A DNA stretch of 64,000 nucleotides from Bin87 sp963692995 (GTDB lineage: Bacteria; Chloroflexota; Dehalococcoidia; Lucifugimonadales; UBA3495): the NCBI GenBank assembly GCA_963692995.1, contig OY843611.1, positions 2,170,001-2,234,000 of the forward strand. Reading direction: 5' to 3'. Below, piece by piece: positions 32,685 to 41,700 of this stretch; the stretch's first letter is position 1; each line of letters starts with the position of its first letter. A model generated the notes under the pieces. That model saw nothing but the letters and a program-made list of their open reading frames with translations, ran no database searches and was not told the DNA's origin. A program made the translations under genes and the position numbers.

Positions 32685-33464
32685 ATGACCAGTAGCAACG
32701 GCAATCTGTTTGACCTCACCGGGCGGGTGGCCCTGATTACCGGCGGCAACGGCGGCCTGGGCTTGGGGATGGCGCTGGGGTTAGCCAACGCCGGAGCGGA
32801 CATCGCCATCGCCGCGCGGAACCCTGAGAAGAACGCCGCCGCCGTTGCCGAGATTGCGGCCACCGGACGGCGGGCTTTTGCCATCCCCACGGACGTGACC
32901 AGTGATTCCGACATCGACGATATGGTATCGCGAGCCGTGGCGCATTTCGGCCACGTTGACATCCTCATCAACAACGCCGGCGCTACCGTGCGCAAAGCTC
33001 CGGAGGACATCACCGCCGCTGAGTGGGACAACGTGCTGGACGTGAACCTGCGGGCGGCCTTTCTGTCGTGCCGGGCGGTCTATCCCCACTTCAAAGCCCA
33101 GGGCAGCGGCAAGATCATCAGCATCGGCAGCATGTTCAGCATCTTCGGAGGTGGGGGCAGTGGCGTACCCTATTCGTCCAGCAAGGGCGGCATCGTCCAG
33201 CTGGCAAAGAGCTTCGCCGTGGCCTGGGCCGGGGACAACATCCAGTCCAACACAATATTGCCCGGCTGGTTTATGACCGAGCTGACACAGGCGATACCGG
33301 AGACGCAGCCGGAACGCTACGACCTTATCAACCGGCGCATTCCCATGGGACGGTGGGGCGAGGCCGCCGAGCTACAGGGGACAGTGGTGTTCCTGGCCAG
33401 CCGGGCGTCGGATTATGTAACCGGGGCGGTGATTGCGGTGGATGGCGGGTATTCGGTAGCTTAG
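32685..33464 (+). CDS. Short-chain dehydrogenase/reductase (SDR)
   Basis: The 259-aa classical SDR has the NAD(P) motif TGGNGGLGLGMA, the NNAG element (INNAGATV), catalytic Ser in SIGSMFS and the YSSSK motif (Tyr and Lys), plus the C-terminal GAVIAVDGGYS. Length and motif order match 3-oxoacyl-ACP reductase-like or sugar-acid dehydrogenases. The second ATG at 32685 is chosen as AGGGG lies 9 nt upstream; the ATG at 32676 has no room for an SD. The substrate is unknown. Confidence 0.93.
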   Translation: MTSSNGNLFDLTGRVALITGGNGGLGLGMALGLANAGADIAIAARNPEKNAAAVAEIAATGRRAFAIPTDVTSDSDIDDMVSRAVAHFGHVDILINNAGATVRKAPEDITAAEWDNVLDVNLRAAFLSCRAVYPHFKAQGSGKIISIGSMFSIFGGGGSGVPYSSSKGGIVQLAKSFAVAWAGDNIQSNTILPGWFMTELTQAIPETQPERYDLINRRIPMGRWGEAAELQGTVVFLASRASDYVTGAVIAVDGGYSVA

Positions 33465-33532
33465 AGCAGACGCGACGGGACGGGCGCGCGCCGGAGGGCA
33501 TCCGGGTCGGTCTTACTGCCTGGCGACGGGTT

Positions 33533-34405
33533 CTACAACTGTGCCAAAGCGTGCCGGGAGAGCATCATCTTGACCGGGCTGATGGGGCGGAAGGTGCGGG
33601 AAACGCGCACGTCGCCGGCCAGGCTGCACAGCGTGTAGGCGTCGTAGGGCGGCATTCCCTTTTCGGTGACGAGGAAGTCCACCATCTCGCGGACGGCCTG
33701 TTTCAGGGCCGGGCCGAGGTCTTCGCCGTGGGACAGGATGACGTAGTGCTCCGGCGTGATGGCGCGAGGGCCGGAGATGTTCATGCCCTTTTCCACCGTA
33801 ACGCGGATGTGGGTGTCGGCGGAACACTCGGCGCCGGTGCCGGCCACTGCGCCGTCACCGACCACGGCGTGGCAGTCGCCCATGGCGAGCAGGGCGCCGG
33901 AGACGAACACGGGCAGATACAAAATGCTGGTGGCCACCAGCTCTTTCATATCGATGTCGCCGCCATAAGGGCCGCTGTCGCTGGCCGTTTCCTGCGGATA
34001 AGTTGGCGTGGTGGCCACCAGGCCCATGGATGGGTTCAGTGGCAGGCGGACGCCGTTGGGGAGAGCCAGATCGTCGCCGTCAATGCTCATCACGGTGGGA
34101 TAACCTTCGGTGAACTCGGCTTCGAGGAAACCCCGGCCAGGCATCACCATGTGGGCCGGGCTCTCCTTGGGTTTGATGCTGACAAACTCGATGCGCAGGG
34201 CATCGCCAGGCTCGGCGCCGTTGACGTAGATGGGGCCGGTAGCCGGGCCTTTCAGCGACTTCTCCTGAAGGACGCCGGGGTCGCGAATGCCCTCGAAAGC
34301 GTCCCAGGTTTCCACCATCAGATCATCCCCGGAGTCGATGGTGATGGCCGGCTCGTTTTCGGGACGCAGAACGTAGATACGCTTTTCACGAGAGAGGGAT
34401 TGCAT
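33533..34405 (-). CDS. Acetamidase/formamidase family protein
   Basis: The 290-aa protein matches FmdA_AmdA: GPIYVNGAEPGDALRIEFVS, then DSGPYGGDIDMKELVATSIL, LLAMGDCHAVVGDGAVAGTG, and AYTLCSLAGDVRVSR near the end. The HAVxGDGE-like loop is the conserved metal/active region. These enzymes release ammonia from short amides. AAGGAG lies 7 nt upstream of the ATG. It is convergent with the SDR gene; a 3 x 15 bp tandem repeat sits just upstream of the start. Confidence 0.93.
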   Translation of the reverse strand: MQSLSREKRIYVLRPENEPAITIDSGDDLMVETWDAFEGIRDPGVLQEKSLKGPATGPIYVNGAEPGDALRIEFVSIKPKESPAHMVMPGRGFLEAEFTEGYPTVMSIDGDDLALPNGVRLPLNPSMGLVATTPTYPQETASDSGPYGGDIDMKELVATSILYLPVFVSGALLAMGDCHAVVGDGAVAGTGAECSADTHIRVTVEKGMNISGPRAITPEHYVILSHGEDLGPALKQAVREMVDFLVTEKGMPPYDAYTLCSLAGDVRVSRTFRPISPVKMMLSRHALAQL

Positions 34406-34419
34406 CGCTCATTCTCCTT

Positions 34420-34464
34420 GGAATTATGGGCCGGGGAATTATGGGCCGGGGAATTATGGGCCGG
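34420..34464. repeat. Three perfect 15-bp tandem repeats upstream of acetamidase
   Basis: The unit GGAATTATGGGCCGG is repeated exactly three times (34420-34434, 34435-34449, 34450-34464). On the minus strand each unit reads CCGGCCCATAATTCC and so holds a CATAAT element, like a -10, within 15-45 nt of the acetamidase start codon. It may be a promoter tract or a slipped duplication; a regulator site cannot be excluded. Confidence 0.85.
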
Positions 34465-34510
34465 CAGAACGGCAGGCTATCGCCGGGAACATTCACGGCA
34501 CCGCGCTCTG

Positions 34511-35248
34511 TCATGCGACTATCGGCAGCTGGGCCTGGGCTACGGTGACTGCGGTCGCCGCCTGCGGGTCAAGATCGACTACATTCACCGCCACATGCCC
34601 CCGCGCGCTGGCGGCTCCCAACGGCGAGCCGGAATAGAACGCCGGCACACCGCCCTGTGAAACGTTCTCAAATCGTTCCCAGTGCCCCAGGGCGATGTAG
34701 TCGCACGCTGCCCCGGCAATCTCGCGAGGCCGGATCGGCGACGACCGCTCATCCGTGTCGTCGGGGTAGTGAAAGTGGCCGTGGGCCATGGCGACGCGCC
34801 AGTGGCCGTTGCGCTGGGTTGGCATCCCGGCCAGCGGGCGGAAAGCCGGGGTGTGGCAGTCCATGGCGCGGCCCCAGATGTCCAGGGTCAGGTGCGGGAA
34901 GGACAGGGTTTCACCGCGAGCGCCGGTGATGATGTGCAGGTTTGCGGTGGCAGAGGCGAAGGGCGCGCGCCGGTACAGGCTGTCGGCATCGTAGAGGTCG
35001 TGGTTGCCGGGGAGGGCGATGGCAGGCGCTTGGGCGCGGGCCATCTCGCTGACGAAGAACTCCAGCACGGCGTTGGAGATTCGGGCGTTGTCGAAGACAT
35101 CTCCGGCGATCAGCAGGGCGTCGGCGTGGAACAGGTGGACAGCGTCAACCACGGCGGACAGGGCCCGCTGGGCGGCGTCGGGATCCCAGTCGTCGCCCAG
35201 GTGGGTGTCGGAGGTGTGGATCAGGCGGATTCTACAGCGGTTTGCCAT
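34511..35248 (-). CDS. SbcD/Mre11-like metallophosphoesterase
   Basis: The 245-aa protein has all calcineurin-type motifs: HTSDTHLGDD, LLIAGDVFDNARIS, ALPGNHDLYD, MAHGHFHYP and YIALGHWERF. The order and spacing resemble DNA repair exonucleases of the SbcD type but without the capping C-terminal domain, so it is a short member. No sbcC partner is adjacent. It overlaps the 3' end of hflX by 28 nt, which suggests co-translation. Confidence 0.88.
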   Translation of the reverse strand: MANRCRIRLIHTSDTHLGDDWDPDAAQRALSAVVDAVHLFHADALLIAGDVFDNARISNAVLEFFVSEMARAQAPAIALPGNHDLYDADSLYRRAPFASATANLHIITGARGETLSFPHLTLDIWGRAMDCHTPAFRPLAGMPTQRNGHWRVAMAHGHFHYPDDTDERSSPIRPREIAGAACDYIALGHWERFENVSQGGVPAFYSGSPLGAASARGHVAVNVVDLDPQAATAVTVAQAQLPIVA

Positions 35249-36429
35249 TGGGGCACGGTATCTCCAACTTGACTCCGGATCGTCTCCAGCAGCCCGGACA
35301 GGTTCCAGCCTTTCGCGGCAGATACGAAAACACGACCGCCCACGGCAGGCGAGTCGGCGCCGGAGATCACGGACAGGTCGATCCGGTCGAAGGTTGCAAC
35401 GTCGGTTGGGTCATCGGTGAGCAAGTCCATCTTGTTGATGACCAGCAGGCGGGGTTTGCCGCCCAGGTCGAGGTCGGCCAGGGTCTGCTCCACGACTTCG
35501 GCCTGCTCCGGCGCTTTGGGGTGGGTTATGTCGATAACGTGGAGCAGCAAGTCGGCTTCGCTCAATTCGGCCAGCGTGGCGCGGAAAGCGGCGACGACGG
35601 TGGGCGACAGTTTCTGGATGAAACCTACCGTGTCGCTGAGCAGCAGTTCGCCGCCGTCGGGCAGGCGCAGTCGGCGAGTGACCGGATCCAGGGTGTTGAA
35701 AAGCTGGTCCTCGGCGGGAACGCCGGCGTTGCACAGGGCGTTGAATAGAGTGCTTTTGCCAGCGTTGGTATAACCGACCAGGGTGGCCATGGGAGTGGCC
35801 GAGCGGCGGCGGCGTTCCAGGTACTGGCTGCGCCGCTGGCGCACGGTATCCAGCTCCGACTCGATTTTCTGGATGCGCCGCCGGATGATGCGCCGGTCGG
35901 TTTCCAGTTGGGTTTCGCCGGGGCCACGAGTGCCGATGCCTCCGCCAAGACGCTCCAGGTGCGACCATTGCCCGATGAGGCGCGGCAACAGATACTGGTG
36001 CTGGGCCAGTTCGACTTGCATCTGGCCTTCGCGAGTCCGGGCGTGGCGGCCAAACACATCCAGAATGAGGGCGGTGCGGTCGATAACCTTGATCTGAAGG
36101 GCGGCCTCGAGATTGCGCTGCTGGGTAGGCGTCAGCTCGTCGTCGCATATCACGACGTCGGGGCGTTCTTCGGCGAGAACGTCCTGCAACTCTTGAAGCT
36201 TACCCTTGCCCAGGTAGGTGGGAGTGATTCGGTCGGCGCGCTGGGAAACCGTCGCGATCACCTCGGCGCCGGCGGAGCGGGTCAGATAGTCCAGTTCTAC
36301 CAGCGTATCGTGGAGGCTCCAAAGTTGTTCGCCACGCTTCTTCGCTTCGACGGCCACCAGGACAGCCCGCTCGGTTTGCGGGCCGGTGGGTTTGAGTTGT
36401 CGGGATTTGGGCATAGTTTTCGCTATCAC
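35221..36429 (-). CDS. hflX: GTPase HflX
   Basis: The 402-aa ribosome-splitting GTPase has the N-terminal HflX domain (TYLGKGKLQELQDVLAEE, VICDDELTPTQQRNLE), a middle coil with GGGIGTRGPGETQLETDRR, and the G domain with VGYTNAGKSTLFNAL (G1), DPVTRRL (G2), LSDTVGFIQKL (G3) and VINKMDL (G4). GTG at 36429 abuts the Uma2 stop; ATG at 36414 (MPKSRQ) is an alternative. It is the third gene of a Uma2-hflX-nuclease run. Confidence 0.96.
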   Translation of the reverse strand: MIAKTMPKSRQLKPTGPQTERAVLVAVEAKKRGEQLWSLHDTLVELDYLTRSAGAEVIATVSQRADRITPTYLGKGKLQELQDVLAEERPDVVICDDELTPTQQRNLEAALQIKVIDRTALILDVFGRHARTREGQMQVELAQHQYLLPRLIGQWSHLERLGGGIGTRGPGETQLETDRRIIRRRIQKIESELDTVRQRRSQYLERRRRSATPMATLVGYTNAGKSTLFNALCNAGVPAEDQLFNTLDPVTRRLRLPDGGELLLSDTVGFIQKLSPTVVAAFRATLAELSEADLLLHVIDITHPKAPEQAEVVEQTLADLDLGGKPRLLVINKMDLLTDDPTDVATFDRIDLSVISGADSPAVGGRVFVSAAKGWNLSGLLETIRSQVGDTVPQWQTAVESA

Positions 36430-37005
36430 TTACCTTTGCCGGCGGAACAGCCGCCAGACTTCTATACAGAATCCTGGCAGCAGCTCCGCGCCGTCCAGGA
36501 TGTCATCCTCACCCAGAATGACCGGCGACAGTCCCGGGCGGTAGCAGGTTACGGTGGTATCCTCCGGGTTGAGCACCCAAACCTCCCGCGCTCCGAAATT
36601 CAGCCACATCTGCGCCTTGCCCGACAGCAGCCGGTCGGGGCGGGAATTGCTGGGCGATGCTACCTCAATACACAGGTCGGGAGTAAGGCCGGGGAAGCCG
36701 CTGGTTCCGGGCGGGATGCGTCCGGGGGCGAACCAAGCAATATCGGGGGCGCGTACCGTATCCGGATTCCGCTCCAAACGATAGCCGGGCTCACCGGAAA
36801 GGACTTCGCCGTAATGGGTGGCTTCAGTGTACTGAAACAACGGGCTGGCTGCTCGAACTACGGTTACTGAATGGGGGTGTCCGGTGGGCACATCTTTCTC
36901 CGTAAGGACGCCGCGTATCAGTTCGTAGCGCTTGCCGGGAACTCGCTCCATAGCCAGAAACTCGTCGGCGGTAACCAGTCGGGATGGCGCACTTGAGGTA
37001 GTCAT
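36430..37005 (-). CDS. Uma2 family (DUF820) restriction-endonuclease-fold protein
   Basis: The 191-aa protein matches the PD-(D/E)XK-fold Uma2 family. It has the start VTADEFLAMERVPGKRYELI, TVRAPDIAWFAPGR, the core LCIEVASPSNS with E-V as the active-site strand, and WLNFGAREVWVLNPEDTTVT. Such genes are abundant in Cyanobacteria and Chloroflexota and their role is unknown. The stop abuts the hflX start. SD GAGAGG lies upstream of the ATG. Confidence 0.9.
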   Translation of the reverse strand: MTTSSAPSRLVTADEFLAMERVPGKRYELIRGVLTEKDVPTGHPHSVTVVRAASPLFQYTEATHYGEVLSGEPGYRLERNPDTVRAPDIAWFAPGRIPPGTSGFPGLTPDLCIEVASPSNSRPDRLLSGKAQMWLNFGAREVWVLNPEDTTVTCYRPGLSPVILGEDDILDGAELLPGFCIEVWRLFRRQR

Positions 37006-37038
37006 CGCTCGCCTCTCTGCAATACGCTTGCGGGCCGG

Positions 37039-38217
37039 TTACGTCCGCGGCGCGGGGATGGTCCAGTTTTCCAGACGCTGGCAGCCCGTTTCCACCCGCT
37101 CGTCGGGGGTGGTGAGAGACAGGCGAATGTAACCCTCGCCGTATTGACCGTATGAGGAACCGGGGGTGACCACGATGTCGATCTCTTCCAGCAGGCGAGC
37201 GGCGAAATCTGCGGAGGTGAAGCCTTCGGGAACGGGCGCCCAGACGTACAGGCTGGCGCGGGGAGTTTCCACATTGAGGCCCAGGCGGGTTAACGCCTGA
37301 AGCACCCGGTCACGGCGCCACTGGTAGATGGCGACATTGTCGTCAATGCAGTCCTGCGGGCCGGTCAGCGCCGCCATAGACATTTCCTGGATGGCTTGCG
37401 GGATGCCGGAGTCCAGGTTGGCTTTGATTTGAAACAGCGCCTTGATCATGTCGGCGTTGCCCACGGCCATACCCATTCGCCAGCCGGTCATGTTGTAGGT
37501 CTTGGACAGGGAGTGGAACTCCAGGCCAACCTCTTTCGCCCCGTCCAGCTGCATCATGCTGCCGGCGCGGTAGCCGTCGTAGCCTATTTCAGAGTAGGCG
37601 GCGTCGTGGAGCATGGCGATGTCGTGCTCCCGGCAGTAGCGCAGGGCCGATTCCAGGTCTTCCTGAGACGCGACGGCGCTGGTGGGATTGTTAGGGTAGT
37701 TGAGCCACATTATCTTGGCGGCGCGGGCCACGTCATCCGGGATGGCGTCGTACTCCGGGAGCCAGGCGTTGCGCTGGTAGAGGGGCATAACGCAACTCTC
37801 CGCGCCGGCGAACATGGCGCCCACCGCATAGACCGGATAAGCGGGATCGGGAACCAGGGCGATGTCGCCGGGGTCCAGGAAGCAGAATGCCGCGTGGCCG
37901 ATGCCCTCTTTCGCCCCAATGAGGGGAAGCACCTCGGTGTCCGGGTTCAGGTCAACGTCGAAGCGCTGCTTGTACCAGTGGGCAATGGCGCGGCGCAGCT
38001 CGGGCAGGCCATCGGTCTCCGGGTAGCGATGGTTGGGCGGGTCCTGGGAGGCCGTGAGCAGCCGGTCGATGATGGGCGGAGGCGTCGGGATGTCCGGATC
38101 GCCAATGCCGAAGGTGACTACGTCGGCGCCGGCGGCGCGCTTTTCGGCGATGATGCGGGAGATCTCGACAAAGGGATAGGGGGCGAGTTTGCCGAGGCGA
38201 TTAGAGAAGGCGGGCAT
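37039..38217 (-). CDS. dapL: LL-diaminopimelate aminotransferase-type enzyme
   Basis: This 392-aa fold-type I PLP enzyme shows FGIGDPDIPTPPPIID, the tetrapeptide-type HRYPETDGLPELRRA, WLNYPNNPTSAVAS, the HDAAYSEIGYDGY strand and the PLP lysine in HSLSKTYNMTGWRMGMAVGN. The GIGDPD and YPNNPTSA pattern is shared by DapL-type LL-DAP aminotransferases, which turn tetrahydrodipicolinate directly into LL-DAP. dapF nearby supports this. Some members of this clade are general aminotransferases, so the symbol is probable, not certain. Confidence 0.87.
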   Translation of the reverse strand: MPAFSNRLGKLAPYPFVEISRIIAEKRAAGADVVTFGIGDPDIPTPPPIIDRLLTASQDPPNHRYPETDGLPELRRAIAHWYKQRFDVDLNPDTEVLPLIGAKEGIGHAAFCFLDPGDIALVPDPAYPVYAVGAMFAGAESCVMPLYQRNAWLPEYDAIPDDVARAAKIMWLNYPNNPTSAVASQEDLESALRYCREHDIAMLHDAAYSEIGYDGYRAGSMMQLDGAKEVGLEFHSLSKTYNMTGWRMGMAVGNADMIKALFQIKANLDSGIPQAIQEMSMAALTGPQDCIDDNVAIYQWRRDRVLQALTRLGLNVETPRASLYVWAPVPEGFTSADFAARLLEEIDIVVTPGSSYGQYGEGYIRLSLTTPDERVETGCQRLENWTIPAPRT

Positions 38218-38349
38218 TTTTGCTCCTTGGCCCAGGGGATGTCAGCAGCGCAATCAGCGAGATGGCGACCGAGGTGATCCGTAGCATACAGGCTCCGCGC
38301 AGCGGGAGTGACAAGCAACCCGGCGGGCGAGGGCCCCTGGAAATGGGCG

Positions 38350-39033
38350 CTAGACCGCCACCGCACTCCCTTCCTGATATACCAACCCCCGCTCCAGCGT
38401 GAGCCGGTTGTATTCGTCGATGAACTTGGCCAGGCTGAACGGCGGGTTGATGTCCAGGCTTGCGGACAGGTGGCCGGCCGGGTCGCCAATCCCGTGCTGG
38501 CTGCGGGCGTCGGCGGTGATCGACAGGGCCCCCATGCGCATTATGGTGAGGAACTGGGAATAGGTGGCGCCGTTGGGCTGGTCGTTAGGGAAATAGGCGC
38601 TGCGTATCTCGTCGTTCCACGCTACGAACAGGGCCGGGTTGAGCAGGGACAGCAACAGCGATGCCGTTGCCGGTCCGACGCCGTCGGCCGCGGCGATGCT
38701 GTCGTATGCTCGCTCGATGATGTCCAGGGTGGCGCAGCGCAGATCGTCGAACTCCAGGGCGGACCCGGACAACGGCATAAGGTGCGGGGCGGCCTGAGCG
38801 ATAGCCGAGGCGACGCCGGGCGCCTTGTCGTACGGGACGCGCAAGCCCCGCTTGCTGACGAAACGCAGCAGCCGCTCCACGCTGTCGGCGTCCTGCTTTT
38901 CGAGCAGGGCCCGGCGAAATTCGGACGTGTGCAGGGGGATGTAGTCTGCATCGTCGTTGGTCTCGCCGCGGAACGCCGCCGCTGACCAGCGGAGCTGCTC
39001 AAAAGTGGTCGGGCCGGTTACGTAGTTGCTCAT
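38350..39033 (-). CDS. Hypothetical protein with a helix-rich 'GVGPATAS' core
   Basis: This 227-aa soluble protein is not recognised with confidence. Its central part reads ADGVGPATASLLLSLLNPAL then FVAWNDEIRSAYF, resembling the helix-hairpin-helix element of DNA-glycosylase-fold proteins, where GVGPxTA precedes a short helix and a WD/WN element. The catalytic Lys/Asp of true glycosylases is not visible. The ATG at 39033 overlaps the dapF stop (ATGA). A similar but more distant pattern is seen in the 50588-51193 protein. Confidence 0.7.
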   Translation of the reverse strand: MSNYVTGPTTFEQLRWSAAAFRGETNDDADYIPLHTSEFRRALLEKQDADSVERLLRFVSKRGLRVPYDKAPGVASAIAQAAPHLMPLSGSALEFDDLRCATLDIIERAYDSIAAADGVGPATASLLLSLLNPALFVAWNDEIRSAYFPNDQPNGATYSQFLTIMRMGALSITADARSQHGIGDPAGHLSASLDINPPFSLAKFIDEYNRLTLERGLVYQEGSAVAV

Positions 39034-39887
39034 TCTGTCCACACTCCGCTAAAGACTTCGGCTGCCGGGCCTTCCAGATAAACTTCGCTTTCGCCGTCCC
39101 ATTCGATATTCAGCCTTCCGCCCGGCAGGTTGACGGCTACCCGGTCGCCGGTGTGGCCCAGCAGGCGGGAGGCTACGCCGATGGCGCAGGCGCCGGTGCC
39201 GCAGGCCATGGTCTCGCCGGAACCGCGCTCCCAGACGCGGGCGTCCAGGTTGCCGTCGTCGCGCAGGTTGACTATCTCAAAATTGACGCGACGGGGGAAG
39301 ATGGGATGTCGTTCCACCAGGGGGCCAATGTTGTGCAGGGGGAATTCCTCCACCGGCTGGTCGATGAAAGTTACCGCATGGGGGTTGCCCATTGATACGA
39401 AGGTGAGAGACAGGCGGAAGTCGCCCGGATGGATGGCGTAGTTGACGATAGGCCCCAGCCGGTTGCTGATGGCCGGGTCGAGATCTACGGGGATCTCCGC
39501 CGGGGCAAACCGGGGCGCGCCCATGCTGACGCGGGCAGCGTCCACCAGCGTTCCGGCATAATGGGGGACGATGGTGCGGACGCCGGCCAGCGTGTCCACC
39601 GTGACTGCTGCGACGGAGGGAGACACTATCCCGCGCTCGATGGCGTACTTGGCGAAACAGCGTATGCCGTTGCCGCACATCTCCCCTTCGGAACCGTCGG
39701 CGTTGAACATACGCATCTGCAAATCGGCAATAGCGGAGTCCAGCACCAAGATGAGGCCGTCTCCACCCACACCAAAATGACGGTCGCTGATGGCGCGGGA
39801 CAGGCTGCCCCAATCGCGCTCCGGCATTGTTCGAGCGTCGATATACACGTAGTCGTTGCCAGCGCCGTGCATTTTGGTAAATTCCAT
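39030..39887 (-). CDS. dapF: Diaminopimelate epimerase
   Basis: The 285-aa cofactor-free epimerase converts LL- to meso-DAP for lysine and peptidoglycan. The two catalytic cysteines sit in SEGEMCGNGIRCFAKYA and in ETMACGTGACAIG. N-terminal FTKMHGAGNDYVYIDA is diagnostic. The ATG at 39887 follows AGGAG at 7 nt; the frame is open further into miaA but without family support. An extended -10 lies 45 nt upstream. Partner of the dapL-type gene in the same cluster. Confidence 0.97.
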   Translation of the reverse strand: MEFTKMHGAGNDYVYIDARTMPERDWGSLSRAISDRHFGVGGDGLILVLDSAIADLQMRMFNADGSEGEMCGNGIRCFAKYAIERGIVSPSVAAVTVDTLAGVRTIVPHYAGTLVDAARVSMGAPRFAPAEIPVDLDPAISNRLGPIVNYAIHPGDFRLSLTFVSMGNPHAVTFIDQPVEEFPLHNIGPLVERHPIFPRRVNFEIVNLRDDGNLDARVWERGSGETMACGTGACAIGVASRLLGHTGDRVAVNLPGGRLNIEWDGESEVYLEGPAAEVFSGVWTE

Positions 39888-39931
39888 CGCGGGACTCCTG
39901 CGCCGAATTAGTTCGCGCCCTGTGGCCCGGA

Positions 39932-39937
39932 ATTGTA
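39932..39937 (-). promoter_or_regulatory. Putative extended -10 for dapF
   Basis: The minus strand reads TGGTACAAT, an extended -10 in the miaA-dapF gap. It would give dapF and its downstream neighbours a promoter of their own. Confidence 0.4.
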
Positions 39938-39948
39938 CCACACCAGTT

Positions 39949-40878
39949 TCAGGGCGCCAGGAAGCGTTCCAAGGGGCGGGTGGCTTCGGCAATCGGCAGT
40001 TCATGCGTGGCGTCCAGCCACTTGATACGTCGGTCGGACGGCTTGAACCACGTGTATTGGCGACGCACCAGACGGTGCGTCCGGCTCTTGGAGAGGGCAA
40101 TCGCTTCATCCAGCGCGATTTCACCGGCAAGGTATTGCCCCAATTGAGTGTAGCCGACGCCGGACCGCGGGCCGCAGCCCAGCTCATAACCGGCCGCCGC
40201 CAATTGACGAGCTTCGTCCAACAGGCCTTGCGACATCATCATGTCGAACCTGTCGTCAGCCCGCCGGTAAAGATGCGCGCGTTCAGCGGTCAAGCCAATG
40301 ATGCGGGCACGGTAGGGCGGCTCCGCGCTCCGCCGAGCGGCCCTTGCCGGTTCTCCGGTGGCGTGAAGGATCTCCAGAGCGCGGATGATGCGGCGGGTGT
40401 TGTGCGGCCCGATGGAAACAGCGCGCTGGGGATCGACGGCGTGCAATTCGTTCCAGAGAACGCGCGTTCCTTCGGCGGCGGCGCGAAGCTCGAGCTGAGC
40501 GCGGAAAGCAGCGTCGGGCGGTATAGCGGGCACATCCCAACCTTCCAGCATCGCCCAGACGTACTGGCCCGTGCCGCCGCATATGACGGGGAGCTTTCCC
40601 CGCGTGAAAATATCTTCCACGCATTCTCGGGCCAACGGCAGGTACTCCCCCAAGCTGAGCGGAGTATCGGGCTTGCGAATGTCGATGAGATGGTGTCGGG
40701 CAGCGCGGAGTTCGTCCGTCGTTGGCTTGGCGGTTCCGATGTCCATGCCGATATAAACCTGCCGGCTGTCGGCGTTGACGATTTCGCCGCCAAAACGCCG
40801 GGCGAGTTGAATGGCCAACGCCGTCTTCCCCACCGCGGTGGGGCCTACGATAGCGATAAGCGTAACAGGGGCCGACAT
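39949..40878 (-). CDS. miaA: tRNA dimethylallyltransferase MiaA
   Basis: The 309-aa enzyme adds a dimethylallyl group to A37 of tRNAs reading U-starting codons. P-loop GPTAVGKTALA, then NADSRQVYIGMDIGTAKPT and HHLIDI, and the GGTGQYVWAMLEG region are standard. The PHNTRRIIRALEI and RRQYTWFK motifs are intact; the latter is the tRNA-binding QLTWFR-like box. Start 20 nt after tpiA on the same strand. Confidence 0.96.
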   Translation of the reverse strand: MSAPVTLIAIVGPTAVGKTALAIQLARRFGGEIVNADSRQVYIGMDIGTAKPTTDELRAARHHLIDIRKPDTPLSLGEYLPLARECVEDIFTRGKLPVICGGTGQYVWAMLEGWDVPAIPPDAAFRAQLELRAAAEGTRVLWNELHAVDPQRAVSIGPHNTRRIIRALEILHATGEPARAARRSAEPPYRARIIGLTAERAHLYRRADDRFDMMMSQGLLDEARQLAAAGYELGCGPRSGVGYTQLGQYLAGEIALDEAIALSKSRTHRLVRRQYTWFKPSDRRIKWLDATHELPIAEATRPLERFLAP

Positions 40879-40898
40879 ATACCGGCCGGGGCGCCGGC

Positions 40899-41672
40899 CT
40901 AGCGTGGCGCGGCGAAGGCGGCGGCCACCGCCAGGAAGGACTCCGCATCCAGGCTCGCCCCGCCCACCAGGGCGCCGTTGATGCCGGCCGCCGCCGCGAA
41001 GTCGGCAGCGTTGCCCGGATTAACGCTGCCTCCGTAGAGCAACGGTGTCGCGGCTGCGACAGCGGCGCCCAGGGAAGCCGCGACGGTGGGCCGGATTGCC
41101 CCGCCCATCACGTCGTCAGCGATTTCCGGAGTGGCCGCGCGTCCGGTGCCGATAGCCCAGACGGGTTCATAGGCAATCGCGAGTTTGCCTTGGGCGCTTT
41201 CCGGGTCCAGGTCGGTAAGCGCTGCCACCACCTGCCGGCGGATGATCTCGGCAGCCCGGCCGGATTCCCGCTCGTCAAGGGTCTCGCCGACGCAGACGAT
41301 GGGACGCAGACCGTGGCCCAGGGCGGCGGCGGTTTTACGGCCTACGGAATCGTCATTTTCTCCGAAGAACTGGCGCCGCTCGGAGTGTCCGATGATTACG
41401 TAGTCGCAGAGGCCGATGAGCATGGGCGGCGCGATTTCGCCGGTGAAGGCGCCACTGTCGTCGGCGTGCATGTTCTGAGCGGCCACGGCGACGCCGCTGC
41501 CGGCCACGGCATCTCTCACAGCGGCCAGCGACACGAATGGCGGCGCCAGGATCAGGCCGACTCGGCTCAACCCCGCCGCGCCGGCGGCGATTGCCGAAGC
41601 TAACTCCACGCCGGACGAGATGTCGGTGTTCATCTTCCAGTTGCCGGCGACGATGTTGGGGATGTCAGGCAT
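40899..41672 (-). CDS. tpiA: Triosephosphate isomerase
   Basis: The 257-aa TIM barrel interconverts DHAP and GAP. N-terminal VAGNWKMN includes the active Lys, GHSERRQFFGE the catalytic His, AYEPVWAIGTG the catalytic Glu with loop 6, and YGGSVNPGNA the phosphate-binding loop. It is the third gene of a pgk-apgM-tpiA glycolytic cluster with 28 nt to apgM. Confidence 0.97.
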   Translation of the reverse strand: MPDIPNIVAGNWKMNTDISSGVELASAIAAGAAGLSRVGLILAPPFVSLAAVRDAVAGSGVAVAAQNMHADDSGAFTGEIAPPMLIGLCDYVIIGHSERRQFFGENDDSVGRKTAAALGHGLRPIVCVGETLDERESGRAAEIIRRQVVAALTDLDPESAQGKLAIAYEPVWAIGTGRAATPEIADDVMGGAIRPTVAASLGAAVAAATPLLYGGSVNPGNAADFAAAAGINGALVGGASLDAESFLAVAAAFAAPR

Positions 41673-41700
41673 CGATTACTCCCAGTAGCAGGGGTTGGAA

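Noticed and set aside
34420..34464. CRISPR array or phage attachment site
   Set aside because: Three 15-bp units without spacers, no integrase, no second copy elsewhere that I can see.
33023..34660. A 545-codon plus-strand frame across the SDR and acetamidase genes
   Set aside because: It is antisense to acetamidase and out of frame with the SDR, contains no motif and is biased in composition.
39888..40187. N-terminal extension of dapF into miaA
   Set aside because: The ATG at 39887 has a good SD and starts the canonical FTKMHGAGNDYV block; the extension overlaps miaA out of frame.
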